Source of the DNA: Alviniconcha marisindica
Lineage: Eukaryota > Mollusca > Gastropoda > Provannidae
Assembly (NCBI GenBank): GCA_018857735.1
Contig: JABMCL010000883.1
Span: forward strand, 75,001 to 139,000
DNA length: 64,000 bases
Direction of reading: 5' to 3'
The notes under the pieces were generated by a model, which worked only from the letters and a program-made list of their open reading frames with translations, did not search any database and was not told where the DNA came from. Position numbers and translations under genes: made by a program. This document shows, in pieces, positions 48,170-61,730 of this stretch; within the stretch, counting starts at the first letter, position 1, and each line of letters begins with the position of its first letter.

Positions 48170-48960
48170 AGAACAAGGTCCTCTTTCATGGGGGATAATA
48201 CTCCACTATAGGAAGGTCAAGGCAGAGGATAATACTCCTTCATAGGAAGGTCAAGGTCCTCTTTCACAGGGGATAATACTCCATCATAGGAAGGTCAAGG
48301 TCCTCTGTCTTTCACAGGGATAATACTCCATCATAGGAAGGTCAAGGTCCTCTCTTTCACAGGGATAATACTCCATCATAGGAAGGTCAAGGTCCTCTCT
48401 TTCACAGGGATAATACTCCATCATAGGAAGGTCAAGGTCCTCTGTCTTTCACAGGGATAATACTCCATCATAGGAAGGTCAAGGTCCTCTGTCTCTCACA
48501 GGGAATAATACTCCATCATAGGAAGGTCAAGGACCTCTGTCTCTCACAGGGAATAATACTCCATCATAGGAAGGTCAAGGTCCTCTGTCTCTCACAGCAG
48601 ATGTTATCCCATCACAGTGGGGTCAAAGTCACTGTCTTGTCTTTCACAGGGCTGTCGGTCCATCACAGTAGGGTCAGCATCCTTTATTTTTCACAGGCGA
48701 TGACACTGCATCACAGTAAGGTCAAGGTCATCTGCCTCACAGAGCATGCCACTCCATCCCAGTATGGTCAAAGTCCTCTGTCTTTCAAGGTCAAGGTCCT
48801 TTGTCTCACAGAGGTGCTACAGTAAGGTGAAAGTTTTGGCTCTTTCTCAGAGGATGTCACTCTACAAGTCTTTCATAGAGGATGTTGCTCCACATTAAAG
48901 TCCAGATCTTGTTTTTCGAGGTCACGGTTCTTTGTCTTTCACAGGGATGTCACGCCATCT
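48170..48960. repeat. ~47-bp tandem array, degenerate at the right
   Basis: The unit has ATAATACTCCATCATAGG and AGGTCAAGGTCCTCTG with CTTTCACAGGG, about nine good copies and a decayed tail. Confidence 0.92.
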
Positions 48961-49205
48961 CGACATTCTTTGCCTTTCACCGGGGATGGCACTCCAATAC
49001 AGTAACCATATGCTGGGGCACTGAAGCCTGAAATTTAGGTCCCCTCTGCCATCAAACCCAGAGCTGCCAAAAGTTCCATCTGGGATAGAGCTTCGCATGT
49101 TTGATCTGCTGCCGGAAACTCTTCCTTCCCAGCTCACTTCAGTTTCTTTTTTTCAGTCATTTGTCAAGGTTACAGGTGATGTGTGAATAATTGATCTAAC
49201 TTGTA

Positions 49206-50040
49206 CTGGACATTTGGTAGACACTGTCGTTATGGCCATTGTTAGTGGGCGCTCGCTGTGCTGGGGCAAGTAGTGTGGCCATTGTTATTGGGCACTTGCC
49301 TGGTGTGGCCATTGTCATTGGGCACTTGCCTAGTGTGGCCATTGTCATTGGGCACTTGCCTGGTGTGGCCACTGTCATTGGGCACTTGCCTGGTGTGGCC
49401 ATTGTCATTGGGCACTTGCCTGGTATGGCCACTGTCATTGGGCACTTGCCTGGTGTGGCCATTGTCATTGGGCACTTGCCTAGTGTGGCCATTGTCATTG
49501 GGCACTTGCCTGGTGTGGCCATTGTCATTGGGCACTTGCCTGGTGTGGCCATTGTCATTGGGCACTTGCCTGGTGTGGCCATTGTCATTGGGCACTTGCC
49601 TAGTGTGGCCATTGTCATTGGGCACTTGCCTGGTGTGGCCACTGTCATTGGGCACTTGCCTGGTGTGGCCATTGTCATTGGGCACTTGCCTGGTATGGCC
49701 ACTGTCATTGGGCACTTGCCTGGTGTGGCCATTGTCATTGGGCACTTGCCTGGTGTGGCCATTGTCATTGGGCACTTGCCTGGTGTGGCCATTGTCATTG
49801 GGCACTTGCCTGGTGTGGCCACTGTCATTGGGCACTTGCCTGGTGTGGCCAGTCATTGGGCACTTGCCTAGTGTGGCACTGTCAGTGGGCACTTGCCTAG
49901 TGTGGCCACTGTCAGTGGGCACTTGCCTAGTGTGGCACTGTCAGTGGGCACTTGCCTAGTGTGGCACTGTCAGTGGGCACTTGCCTAGTGTGGCCACTGT
50001 CAGTGGGCACTTTGCTGGGGCAAGTAGGGTGGCCATTGTC
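49206..50040. repeat. 30-bp tandem array, about 27 copies
   Basis: The unit is GGTGTGGCCATTGTCATTGG plus GCACTTGCCT; the 30-bp period gives open frames in all directions. Confidence 0.96.
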
Positions 50041-51000
50041 AGCAGGCACTCCCCATGATGCTGGTTTTAAACCACAACTCCTCGTGGGGGGTGCCAGCCA
50101 GCACTCTATGTGGGGGTGGTCGTTGTCACAGAGCACTCCCATGGTGGTTGGGACAAACAGCCTGGTTGTTTTCAAACATCCCTGCCCCAGGTGATGGTGG
50201 TGGTCAGCCAGCACTGCCGCTGATGCCTGGAAACTGAAGTTCACACCGGTGTGCAAGTCATTCTTTGTGATACTTTCACACTCTATCTTTCACGTATGTT
50301 TGCACTGAGTCGCAATGAGAGAATGTGCGCACATGCATGTGTGCAGCAGTTTTAATCTACCCGATTAGTTTCCTTCGATGTTATGCATTGACAGCCAATG
50401 ACGTTGGGGCAAGTCCTGATCGATAAGGCCTGCATATTCATCAATGGCTACGTCTGAATTGCTTTCCTCTGTCCGTTTCTGTAATTGTTTGAAACATTCT
50501 ATTTTTTAAATTAAAATGATTTTCACAGCAGTTTCAAAGGCAGTTGATTTGGTGTGAGAGAGAGTGTATGTGTGTGTGTGTGGGGGGGGGGGGGGGGGTA
50601 TGGCAGTTACATTTGGAGCCCAATGGCTTTGTAATGAAATGTAGGCAATTTTTTCTCAATACAATATTTGTGATGAATCATGAATGTAATATATTTAACC
50701 ACTGACATAAAAATAAGATGTACATGCACTTTCAAATCTGTAGCCTGGTGCAATCCCACCCACACACCTGGTTCTTACATGATGGTAAGCTGTTGGTGAC
50801 ATGACAAAAGGTAAACACCAACTTGTTAGTATTAAACAGGTTATGGTATGAACACGTTGATTCATTTCAGTTGCATTCAAAGGCCGACGCCTGGCAACAT
50901 GGTCAGCGGGTCCCAACGTTTCCATATTATGACCACTGCTGACCGGGCCATTTGGATTTTGCCTGGCGCACATGGCGGGACTGACCTGGCAGTGAGGCAG
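50040..51000. other. Unique intergenic sequence
   Basis: Poly-G at 50581-50598; otherwise ordinary sequence without recognised genes. Confidence 0.4.
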
Positions 51001-51044
51001 AGCCCTGTGCTATTGTGCCCATCAGCTTCCGTGGACCTGTACGC

Positions 51045-52375
51045 CACAGCTGTCTGCTTTCCTAAGTGTGGACCCATCAGCTTCCGTGGACCTGTAGGCC
51101 ACAGCTGTCTGTGCCTGCTTTCCTAAGTGTGGACCCAGCAGTTTCCCTGGACCTGTAGGCCACAGCTGTCTGCTTTCCTAAGTGTGGACCCAGCAGTTTC
51201 CCTGGACCTGTAGGCCACAGCTGTCTGCTTTCCTAAGTGTGGACCCAGCAGTTTCCATGGACCTGTAGGCTACAGGCTGTCCCGCTTTCCTAAGTGTGGA
51301 CCCAGCAGTTTCCATGGACCTGTAGGCTACAGCTGTCTGTGCCTGCTTTCCTAAGTGTGGACCCAGCAGTTTCCCTGGACCTGTAGGCCACAGGCTTTTC
51401 TGCTTTCCTAAGTGTGGACCCAGCAGTTTCCCTGGACCTGTAGGCCACAGCTGTCTGCTTTCCTAAGTGTGGACCCAGCAGTTTCCCTGGACCTGTAGGC
51501 CACAGCTGTCTGCTTTCCTAAGAGTGGACCCAGCAGTTTCCGTGGACCTGTAGGCCACAGCTGTCTGCTTTCCTAAGAGTGGACCCAGCAGTTTCCCTGG
51601 ACCTGTAGGCCACAGGGGCCCTTTGGGTTTTTGTGTGGGGGCCTGCTTTCCTAAGAGTGGACCCAGCAGTTTCCCTGGACCTGTAGGCCACAGCTGTCTG
51701 TGCCTGCTTTCCTAAGTGTGGACCCAGCAGTTTCCGTGGACCTGTAGGCCACAGCTGTCTGCTTTCCTAAGAGTGGACCCAGCAGTTTCCGTGGACCTGT
51801 AGGCCACAGCTGTCTGCTTTCCTAAGAGTGGACCCAGCAGTTTCCCTGGACCTGTAGGCCACAGCTGTCTGCTTTCCTAAGTGTGGACCCAGCAGTTTCC
51901 CTGGACCTGTAGGCCACAGCTGTCTGCTTTCCTAAGTGTGGACCCAGCAGTTTCCCTGGACCTGTAGGCCACAGCTGTCTGCTTTCCTAAGAGTGGACCC
52001 AGCAGTTTCCGTGGACCTGTAGGCCACAGCTGTCTGCTTTCCTAAGAGTGGACCCAGCAGTTTCCCTGGACCTGTAGGCCACAGCTGTCGTGTGCCTGCT
52101 TTCCTAAGAGTGGACCCAGCAGTTTCCCTGGACCTGTAGGCCACAGCTGTCTGTGCCTGCTTTCCTAAGTGTGGACCCAGCAGTTTCCGTGGACCTGTAG
52201 GCCACAGCTGTCTGCTTTCCTAAGAGTGGACCCAGCAGTTTGCTTTCCTAAGAGTGGACCCATCAGTTTCCGTGGACCTGTAGGCCACAGCTGTCTGCTT
52301 TCCTAAGAGTGGACCCAGCAGTTTCCGTGGACCTGTAGGCCACAGCTGCGTGCTTTCCTAAGAGTGGACCCTAAG
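51045..52375. repeat. 55-bp tandem array, about 24 copies
   Basis: The unit has GTGGACCCAGCAGTTTCCC, GGACCTGTAGGCCACAG and CTGCTTTCCTAA, with occasional 5-20-bp insertions. Confidence 0.95.
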
Positions 52376-52852
52376 GGAGGCCGGGGGTGTCTGTCTTTCC
52401 CCCTGTCTGCAGTCTCAGGCCAGTGTTCTGCACGCTCTCTTGCTAGTCTGTCTGAGGGCTTTGGCTTTGGCTTTTTCTGCCGTTGGCCCATTCTCCTGAT
52501 TTAAAAAAGAAGATTTTTACGCATTTCAAGTGTTTTTTGTTTGTTTTTGTTCCCCAACCTTGAAATGTTGATGACAGCAGCATCTGGCTTCATGTACCAT
52601 GGTTCACAGTTGTACACAAGGGTAATATTGAATGGACCATCTTTCTAAAATGCACATTAAGTATTAAACTATTATATATGTAAAAAGTATGTTTTACTTC
52701 TGTGACAAGTTTAGTTATTGTGTATTTGTGAGTGGTGAAGGCAGTGCAACACAGAGAGCTATCAACAGTTAATCATTTTAATGGCGAATTGTGGCAGTCT
52801 GAGCGAGTGATGCCGGAATGGCACAGCAGTTTCCACAATGTCCGGCCCATCC

Positions 52853-53108
52853 AAAGCCCGAGACCGAGAGAGTTCACAACCACAGAGCCAAACTGGTCTC
52901 TGTGCACTGTGAGAGTGCAAAGACCGAGAGAGTTCACAACCACAGAGCCAAACTGGTCTCTGTGCACTGTGAGAGTGCAAAGACCGAGAGAGTTCACAAC
53001 CACAGAGCCAAACTGGTCTCTGTGCACTGTGAGAGTGCAAAGACCGAGAGAGTTCACAACCACAGAGCCAAACTGGTCTCTGTGCACTGTGAGAGTGCAA
53101 AGACCGAG
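52853..53108. repeat. 60-bp tandem array, 4 identical copies
   Basis: Copies start at 52861, 52921, 52981 and 53041 with no base difference; the partial fifth starts at 53101. Confidence 0.98.
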
Positions 53109-53769
53109 TCACCACTTCTTGGCCGTCTGCTGAAATCAGTAGGCACACTTTCTGGGGCCGTGTGGCCATGTCAGTCTTTAACACTTGATGGTAGATAGTC
53201 GCTTCACCGATACAGGAAAGAAGAATCTGAAGAGCCAGGAAACTGGAACTGAACAAAGAACACAGAGACCTTTTGTTTTACAATTCCAAGCGCACATTAA
53301 CATTTTGTAATGTGTAAGGTTTGCATGCACTCAGGATTTTCCTGCGTATTGCTCTTACTTCAAAGTAAAGGCAATGTTCACTTGCTTTACCCATTAAACC
53401 CGTGAGGTCAACCTGATCCCAAAGTTCCTGGTGATAGATGTTACAGCGTGCTGCTTGATGCAAGTTATACAGCTTTGATGTGTGCCAGCGTTGTCTGTAA
53501 CTGTTAGTCCACCCTCAGTCCGGCGTGGCATTCACAAAACAACACCGGGCCATCCACACACTGCACGCATACCTACACTGCAAGAGCGAGAGAGAGAAAC
53601 AGAAATGCAACAGCTCACCAGTTCAAATTTAAGTGCATTTAATCAATGAAAGAAACATGTGGTGCAAGATACCAAGTAATTTATATAAACTGCACTTTCA
53701 AGACATAATTATTGCAACAGCTGTGACAAAACACACCAAAAAAACCAAAAACACACGGGCTTTAGTTAC

Positions 53770-54050
53770 TGATTGGGATGCCTCTGCACCCACATTTACA
53801 CTGCAACAGATCAAGGATTGCTGATTGAATGCATACATTCCGATACTGCAACATATCAAGGGGTTGCTGATTCAACACATAAACCCCAATACTGCAACAT
53901 ATTGGGGGTTGCTGAATCAAGGCATACATTCTCAACATTGTGGGTGGCTGAGTCGACACAAACACACTGCAACACATGGGTTTCCCATAGCAACACTGCA
54001 ACGTGGGTTGCTGGTTAACGCGCATTCACAACACTGTAACACATCATCTA
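53770..54050. repeat. Degenerate ~50-bp tandem array
   Basis: The unit has CTGCAACA, TCAAGG, GTTGCTGA and ACATTC-like parts, about six diverged copies. Confidence 0.7.
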
Positions 54051-54184
54051 TCAAGGTTTGCTGAAGCAACACCTACATGCTGACTGCATGCACCTCTGAT
54101 ACTGCATCAAATCACAGCCACAATGAAGACAACGACTGCTGTAGGAGACTGTTGCAACGTCTATTGCCATGGACACGATGGCTG

Positions 54185-54975
54185 CTGTCCACAGGGCCAA
54201 GGCCGGGACAGCTGTTGCCACCACGCCAAGGCCGGGACAGCTGTTGCCACCACGCTCAGGCAGGGACGGCTGTTGCCACCACGCCAAGGCAGGGACGGCT
54301 GTTGCCACCACACCCAGGCAGGGACAGCTGTTGCCACCATGCCCAGGCAGGGACAGCTGTTGCCACCACGCCCATGCATGGACGGCTGTTGCCACCACGC
54401 CCAGGCAGGGACAGCTGTTGCCACCACACCCAGGCAGGGACAGCTGTTGCCACCACGCCCATGCATGGACGGCTGTTGCCACCACGCCCAGGCAGGGACA
54501 GCTGTTGCCACCACGCCCATGCATGGACGGCTGTTGCCACCACGCCCAGGCAGGGACAGCTGTTGCCACCACGCCCAGGCAGGGACAGCTGTTGCCACCA
54601 CACCCAGGCAGCGGCGGCTGTTGCCACCACGCCCAGGCAGGGACAGCTGTTGCCACCACGCCCATGCATGGACGGCTGTTGCCACCACGCCCAGGCAGGG
54701 ACAGCTGTTGCCACCACGCCCATGCATGGACGGCTGTTGCCACCACGCCCAGGCAGGGACAGCTGTTGCCACCACACCCAGGCAGGGACGGCTGTTGCCA
54801 CCACGCCCAGGCAGGGACGGCTGTTGCCACCACGCTCAGGCAGGGACGGCTGTTGCCACCACGCTCAGGCAGGGACGGCTGTTGCCACCACGCCCAGGCA
54901 GGGACGGCTGTTGCCACCACGCTCAGGCAGGGACGGCTGTTGCCACCACGCCCAGGCAGGGACGGCTGTTGCCAC
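54185..54975. repeat. 29-bp tandem array, about 27 copies
   Basis: The unit is CACGCCCAGGCAGGGACAGC plus TGTTGCCAC, with a CATGCATGG variant recurring about every two to four units. Confidence 0.96.
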
Positions 54976-56872
54976 CAAGCTGGATGAGTAGTAATCAGGG
55001 GGCCGCCTTCACAGCAGTTCCACCGTGTTCAACACCAGCGTGTGGGAAGTCTGGCAGCGCGTCCTGTGCTACGGTACAGCTGATGAAGAGATCGGACTAG
55101 ATGAGCCCAGTAACGGGTGACGAAGGGGGCAGGTGGGTAGGGACGGGAGAGGGCTGGGGGGAGGGTATGGAACTGGGCTTGGGGGGCTAAAAATGGGGAT
55201 TTTTGTGCATGAGGGAGGGGGCAGTAAACGGCTGTAGTGGGGGGAGTGAGGGGCTAGAAAACTCGGAATGGGGGGAGGAGGGCACATAACAGGCTGTGGG
55301 GGGTGGAGAAGAGGGGGGCACTGATTAGGACTTTTTGTGGGTGTGGGAGGTGTGTGGACACATAGAAGGAGGAAGCGAAGGGACAGTGGAATGTTTCTAG
55401 TTAACACACAAAAAACACACAGGACCAGTGACGAGCGCGAAACACTCCCCACTCAGTTACCTATATCACAGAAATTAATGTTTAAAACAAACGCAAGGTA
55501 CATAAAGTCACACGCGGAGCCATCCAGGCGGATATTTAAAATGATGAACTCTGCATCTGTCAGTAAGACAAATGATGAGAAATGCAATGAGCTGACACAA
55601 CAAACAGAACAGATAAATATGTACAACAGAATCCCCTTGTCACTAACAGACCTGGGGGTGTCACCAGAAAAGCTGGCAAATGGGAAAACTGAGTCCTGTA
55701 TCTCTCTCTCTCTTTTCACACATTTCCACATAAAGATGTTCCCACAACAAAGCTAAAATGATAAATACACATAAAAACACTCACTCTCTCTCTTGCTAAA
55801 ACAACTTGCTCATCAAAAGAGCTCACATTTTGTTGCTTTTTAAACGGGGGGGGAAGAAAAGGCTTTGCTGAATCCATGTATATAATTGTAAAATCACAGT
55901 TGATCAGAACTTACTGACAAAAACAGAACTTTCCATTTAACCTTAATGACATGACTGTGACCTTGAAGGTCATTGCCACTGGGTTTTCATTAAAGCCCCA
56001 TGGATTAAAAAACAAAACAAAAAAAACAAAAAACTAACTGGAGAAAATCTTTTTATAACTGAGGTTGTCATCATATGTGTCAAAGATCTGGTGCTGATGA
56101 CTGGTGGCGAGAACTTGCAATGTGGACCTGTTGCCAGTTCTTCTCACCAAGTGTGCAGTCCATTTAAACAGCTGCTGCATGCCTGCCATTTCACAAGGAT
56201 CACTCGCACTCATCTTACAAATTATACAATGCAGTTCTCTTTAGATTTCTGAGCCCGTCCTTTCCCAGAGAACTGAGAAGTACCAGAGTTGAGGTTTTCG
56301 CCATGGTTGTCCAACCCAGACCAACACTGACAAGGACTTCAATGAATTGTCAAGGCTTTGTTTACAAACATAAACTCATCATAATGTGCATGTACAAACA
56401 CAAGAAATACTATCAGTATGGTTTGATCTTTACATTTGAACTACATGTATGATCATAACACTTATTATGAACAGCTGCTTATCATAAGGAATGGTTTGAG
56501 ATGACAACAATGAAATGGATATGATTTTTTGCTTGGTACACAAGATGCTTTTTCTGTCCACAGCTGACACTGGACTGCAAGCTTTCGAACCAGCAGCCCA
56601 TCAAGTAATCAGATTTTTTTTTAAAGATAAAAAAGAAGATCAGTTTGACATCAACTCCTTCAGTTTTGTGGTGGATTTCAAAAGCATGCCTCCCAGCTGA
56701 AAGTGAAGAGTCAACAGTAAGCGAGTGAAGCAGGACCGGGTGACGCCCGAGCCAAGTCCAAGATGACAACGTGTTTGTAGTTGTTGCTCACTAAATCAGC
56801 CTTCTCCGCTGGCTGGGTGGCGGTCTGGCGGGAGTGTCAGGTTGCCCTCATGACCTTGCTTGCTGGATGGTC

Positions 56873-56915
56873 TCAGTAGGTCTCCCGGTTGGATACATTG
56901 ATCACATCGCTCGGT
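56873..56915 (-). CDS. Probable last coding exon of an unidentified gene
   Basis: On the minus strand a strong polypyrimidine tract and acceptor (CTTCTCTTCCTTTCAG) precede one leftover base and 13 codons, then TGA at 56875-56873. The tail reads PSDVINVSNRETY. I do not recognise the protein. The upstream exons should lie at higher coordinates, beyond 64000 or unseen within 57-64 kb. The splice signal is excellent, but so short a coding part cannot prove itself. Confidence 0.45.
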
Positions 56916-57079
56916 CTGAAAGGAAGAGAAGCAAACCATCAGCAAGGTCCACCATCTTATCGTTACCACAAGAATGAATGATGGCGTCAGCAGGACATGA
57001 GGGCAACGCCACAGCTTGTGGTCAAGGAGTGACAGGTCACTGTGGAATCATAGCGAAGATCAGCTCTGGGAAAGCTGAT

Positions 57080-57550
57080 GTCACGGAGCACTGGGGCAAG
57101 GTGGTGTCACGTGGAATATCAAGGCAAGGTGACATCAACTGAGAGTATTGGGGCAGGGTAACACCACATGGAGTATCGGGGCAAGGTAACATCACATGGA
57201 GTATCAAGCAACAAGGAGTACTGGGGCAAGGTGACATCACATGGAGTATCGGGGCAAGGTGACATCACATGGAGTATCAGGGCATGGTGACATCACATGG
57301 AGTATCAGGGCATGGTGACATCACATGGAGTATCAGGGCATGGTGATATCACATGGAGTATCAGGATCATGGTGACATCACATGGAGTATCTGGGCATGG
57401 TGACATCACATGGAGTATCAGGGCATGGTGATATCACATGGAGTATCAGGATCATGGTGACATCACATGGAGTATCAGGGCATGGTGACATCACAGGAGT
57501 ACTGGGGCAAGGTGACATCAATTACACTGTATCAGGACAAGGTGACAGAG
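57080..57550. repeat. ~29-bp tandem array
   Basis: The unit is GGCATGGTGACATCACATGG plus AGTATCAG, about 15 copies. Confidence 0.93.
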
Positions 57551-57559
57551 TTCTGCAGA

Positions 57560-59090
57560 AAGTAACTTAATTAGATGGGTACTTCATCTGTAAATCCATG
57601 TCATTAATGAAAGCAAATGTTTACATCTGTGCATACGATTATTTTGTAATGTACATCATGCTACTCATTCAAAGAAATGTTGATATTAAGCTCCATTCAC
57701 TCAGAGTCCATTAACACTTCATTTAAAAGCACTGAATCGGATCTAGCCCTATTTCTGCACAAATGAATGAATAACACTGGTGTCATTATTTTGGTAACTG
57801 TACGAACTGCAGCTATCGCCTACCATGATGTAAAAAAGGAGAGACACTTTGAAGGGGCAAAAATAGCTCTGATGACCCAAACTTTCACTTAAGTAAATCT
57901 GATACAAGCATGACAATCATATCATGACAAACAGTGCATGTGACAAATGAAGCAAACAGCACATGTGCGTTCATCTCCCAACAAGTCCGGAAGAACTTGA
58001 AAAGACAATGCAGGCCAGTAGAGGGAGTGGTGGGTGGTGGGTGGTGGGTGGTGGGTGGTAAGTGTAGACAAGCAGTGGTAAAGTGTGCAATGTGCTCAAA
58101 TCTTACCAGCATAAATGTCATTAAAAAAATTAAAAATAAACCAAACTGTCTACCACTCAAAAGACTGTTTGCTGATATGCATGACAAACATACCCCCAGT
58201 TGTGTGCCTAGATACTGCAAGTCGCTGGTATTGTCAGTATACTACAGAAAAGGTTCAGTGGTTAAGACATCACCCAGACAAACAATCATTGAAAGTTTGA
58301 ACCTCTGCTGTGACCTTGACCGTAAACACTGCAGTCCAGTATTTTCACTGGACACCCTGGCGCATGATGATTTACCTCTAAAACCTAAGTCTGACTGCAA
58401 AAGAATTAGCAGTTAAGAAGCTATGGTAGAAACATCTTTTGATTATACAACTCCTCACTGTGACTGTGACCATAGCAAACCTATTTTTCGCATGACACTG
58501 GGCTCATAATGACATACAGCTGTAACAAGGTTAGCTGCGAACGGTTGAGCAGTTAACAAGTCATCTTTAGGACAAAGCCAGGACACAGCAAAACAGCAGT
58601 TCTAGCATACCTCCTAGCTTTGCTACACGGAGCACAAACTACAAGATGACCGCAAGTTTTACTCTCAAATTCTAATGGCAGGCCTATGAAAGTCAGACAA
58701 CCCCCAGTTATTGTCATATCCTTGGGCCGAATTATGTATGTGCAACGTGCTGAGAATTCAGAGCCAATCAACACCAAATGTTTGTCAAGTGAACCCAAGC
58801 CTGACGTTTTGTAGGCCAGTATACTGTATTTCATGCAGCATTAGGTTCCATCATCAAGGCTGCTGTTGGTATGCCATGCCCACTTGTTGAAGGCCCACTT
58901 GGTCAATATGTCTTTGGTCACTTCACTTCTTAACTCAAAGTGCCGAAAAAATGACCACTGGGAATTGCATCATCACAGCATTTTCACCCAGACCACTAAC
59001 TACATCTAATCATCACTGTGTCACTTGGCTCTCTCTGTCGACAACCAAGCACTGGAGGGACGCATCATGATGCGGAAGGCCCCTGATGAG
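57560..59090. other. Unique sequence right of the unidentified terminal exon
   Basis: (GTGGGTG)n at 58027-58057; otherwise unique. No upstream exon of the minus-strand gene was identified. Confidence 0.4.
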
Positions 59091-59094
59091 TTAG

Positions 59095-59965
59095 TACTGC
59101 AACAGCAGGCTCTCCCTGAGCCACTGCAGGTGCTGCAGGGTCTTCTGGTCTCCCTGAGCCACTGGTCTCCCTGAGCCACTGCAAGTGCTGCAGGGCCATC
59201 TGGTCTCCCTGAGCCACTCCAAGTGCTGCAGGGTCTTCTGGTCTCCCTGAGCCACTCCAAGTGCTGCACGGCCTTCTGGTTGGTCTCCCCAAGCCACTCC
59301 AAGTGCTGCATGGCCTTCTGGTCTCCCTGAGCCACTGCAAGTGCTGCATGGCCTTCTGGTCTCCCTGAGCCACTGCAAGTGCTGCAGGGCCTTCTGGTCT
59401 CCCTGAGCCACTGGTCTCCCTGAGCCACTCCAAGTGCTGCAGGGCCTTCTGGTTGGTCTCCCTGAGCCACTCCAACTGCTGCAGGGTCTTCCGGTCTCCC
59501 TGAGCCACTGCAAGTGCTGCAGGGCCTTCTGGTCTCCCTGAGCCACTGGTCTCCCTGAGCCACTCCAAGTGCTGCAGGGCCTTCTGGTTGGTCTCCCTGA
59601 GCCACTCCAACTGCTGCAGGGTCTTCCGGTCTCCCTGAGCCACTCCAACTGCTGCAGGGTCTTCTGGTCTCCCCGAGCCACTCCAAGTGCTGCATGGCCT
59701 TCTGGTCTCCCTGAGCCACTGCAAGTGCTGCAGGGCCTTCTGGTCTCCCTGAGCCACTGGTCTCCCTGAGCCACTGGTCTCCCTGAGCCACTCCAACTGC
59801 TGCAGGGTCTTCTGGCCTCCCTGAGCCACTCCAAGTACTGCAGGGTTTTCTGGTCTCCCTGAGCCACTCAAAGTGCTGCAGGGTTTTCTGGTCTCCCTGA
59901 GCCACTCAAAGTGCTGCAGGGTTTTCTGGTCTCCCTGAGCCACTCCAAGTGCTGCAGGGTTTTCT
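59095..59965. repeat. ~45-bp tandem array, about 19 copies
   Basis: The unit has CTGGTCTCCCTGAGCCACTC and AAGTGCTGCAGGGCCTT, with shorter CTGGTCTCCCTGAGCCA units interspersed. Confidence 0.94.
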
Positions 59966-60825
59966 GGAGGGGAACCTGGACTGCATGTCTTCTCCCTCTC
60001 AAGAGGGACAGCCCAAAGTCTGTGTGACCCACTGTGTTTCTGGCAGGTAAGTGCCAGATCTAGAAACCAGGAAAGAGGAGGGGAGGATTCCCTGCCTGCC
60101 TAGCACTAAGCCAGCATATATCCCCCTGACATCAGCCATCACAGCAGGCACCGGCACCGGCAGGTCTCACTGCTTGTGCAGCTGCTGTAGCCTACAGATA
60201 ACCTGGGTGAGCTGAATTCCTCTTTCTGTTAAGTGAGAGCAGTGCCAAACACGCAACTTAAAAGTGCTGTTGATGATGCAGGTGCACCCAGTTCAAACAA
60301 GTATGTGTCAAGTTTATAAGTATAAATTATAAAGCTGTTATTCAAATCAACAGGGGGAGAAATTAGAATGTTATTAGGCGAGAAACATAAATTTTGAGCT
60401 CTTCCTTACAATCAAAATGCAGACTTGGGGCGGATCACCACTGTCAAATCAAACAAAGTTACAAATTACTTTAAACTGGGCAGGGTGGGGGGAAGGGAGG
60501 GGGCAACTGAACATGGCAACAAACAACAAATAACTTCAACTTCATAAGCTGTGCATGGAGATTTTGTATCACCACTTTTCTTTCAGCACTGGGGGGGGGG
60601 GGGGGGGGGGGGAGTTGTGTGGTGGAGACGAGCTGACCTAGTGTTATCCAGCCATGTACCTTGTACCCACATGTTCTGAGTTCATCTTTAAGCCCCCACT
60701 TATACCCACACATCTTTAAGCCCCCACCTGTCTGGGTTTTTTAAGCTGAACTCAGAACACATGGGTAGACCAAACGCAGATGGGCTTTTGTCCTGCACTG
60801 CACTACGAGCACTTAAGATCTTAAG

Positions 60826-60962
60826 CCAGCTGTAGGAGACAGAACCAGCGTCTCACTGCCAGCTGTAGGAGACAGAACCAGCGTCTCACTGCCAGCTGTA
60901 AGAGACAGAACCAGCGTCTCACTGCCAGCTGTAGGAGACAGAACCAGCGTCTCACTGCCAGC
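60826..60962. repeat. 33-bp tandem array, 4 copies
   Basis: The unit is GCCAGCTGTAGGAGACAG plus AACCAGCGTCTCACT. Confidence 0.96.
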
Positions 60963-61730
60963 TCTGACCCCAGCTTGTCTCTGCTTCAGGCACTAATTAC
61001 ACTGACCCCAGCCTACCTTGGGCACTAATTACACTAACCCCAGCCTACCACAGGCACTAATTACACTGACCCCAGCCTACCACAGGCCCTAATTACACTG
61101 ACCCCAGCCTACCACAGGCCCTAATTACACTGACCCCAGCCTACACAGGCCCTAATTACACTGACCCCAGCCTACGACAGGCACTAATTACACTGACCCC
61201 AGCCTACCACAGGCACTAATTACACTGACCCCAGCCTACCACAGGCCCTAATTACACTGACCCCAGCCTATCTCGAGCACTAATGTAACTAATTACACTA
61301 ACCCCAGCCTACCTCGGGCCCTAATTACACTGACCCCAGCCTACCACAGGCCCTAATTACACTGACCCCAGCCTACCACAGGCACTAATTACACTGACCC
61401 CAGCCTACAACAGGCACTAATTACACTGACCCCAGCCTACGACAGGCACTAATTACACTGACCCCAGCCTACCACAGGCACTAATTACACTGACCCCAGC
61501 CTACCACAGGCACTAATTACACTGACCCCAGCCTACCACAGGCCCTAATTACACTGACCCCAGCCTACCACAGGCCCTAATTACACTGACCCCAGCCTAC
61601 GACAGGCACTAATTACACTGACCCCAGCCTACGACAGGCACTAATTACACTGACCCCAGCCTACCACAGGCACTAATTACACTGACCCCAGCCTACCACA
61701 GGCACTAATTACACTGACCCCAGCCACAGC
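60963..61730. repeat. ~32-bp tandem array, about 24 copies
   Basis: The unit is GGCACTAATTACACTGACCC plus CAGCCTACCACA. Confidence 0.95.

Larger units (their letters stand above)
53110..56872 (-). other. Possible 3' UTR and flank of the gene ending at 56873
   Basis: If the exon at 56873-56915 is real, its 3' UTR runs leftwards here. The DNA at 55000-56870 is mostly unique and AT-rich. A 29-bp minisatellite fills 54185-54975 and a degenerate array fills 53770-54050. An ATTAAA variant on the minus strand occurs near 53640. The transcript end is unknown. Confidence 0.25.

Noticed and set aside
49196..49959. Repetitive frames such as VAIVIGHLPG
   Set aside because: The 30-bp period keeps four frames open on both strands; there is no splice or start evidence.
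54051..55100. Frames of 200-325 residues with CCHHAQAGTAV-like repeats
   Set aside because: The 29-bp array is open in several frames on both strands, typical of non-coding repeats.
56482..56769. 95-residue minus-strand frame beside the terminal exon
   Set aside because: It lies downstream of the stop at 56873, has no recognisable domain and is probably 3' UTR.
59021..59943. Leu/Trp-rich repeat frames of about 290 residues
   Set aside because: Same text in several frames of one ~45-bp array; no conserved domain.
59970..60060. Plus-strand donor CAG|GTAAGTG near 60047
   Set aside because: The preceding sequence is array-derived, with no acceptor-bounded coding frame.
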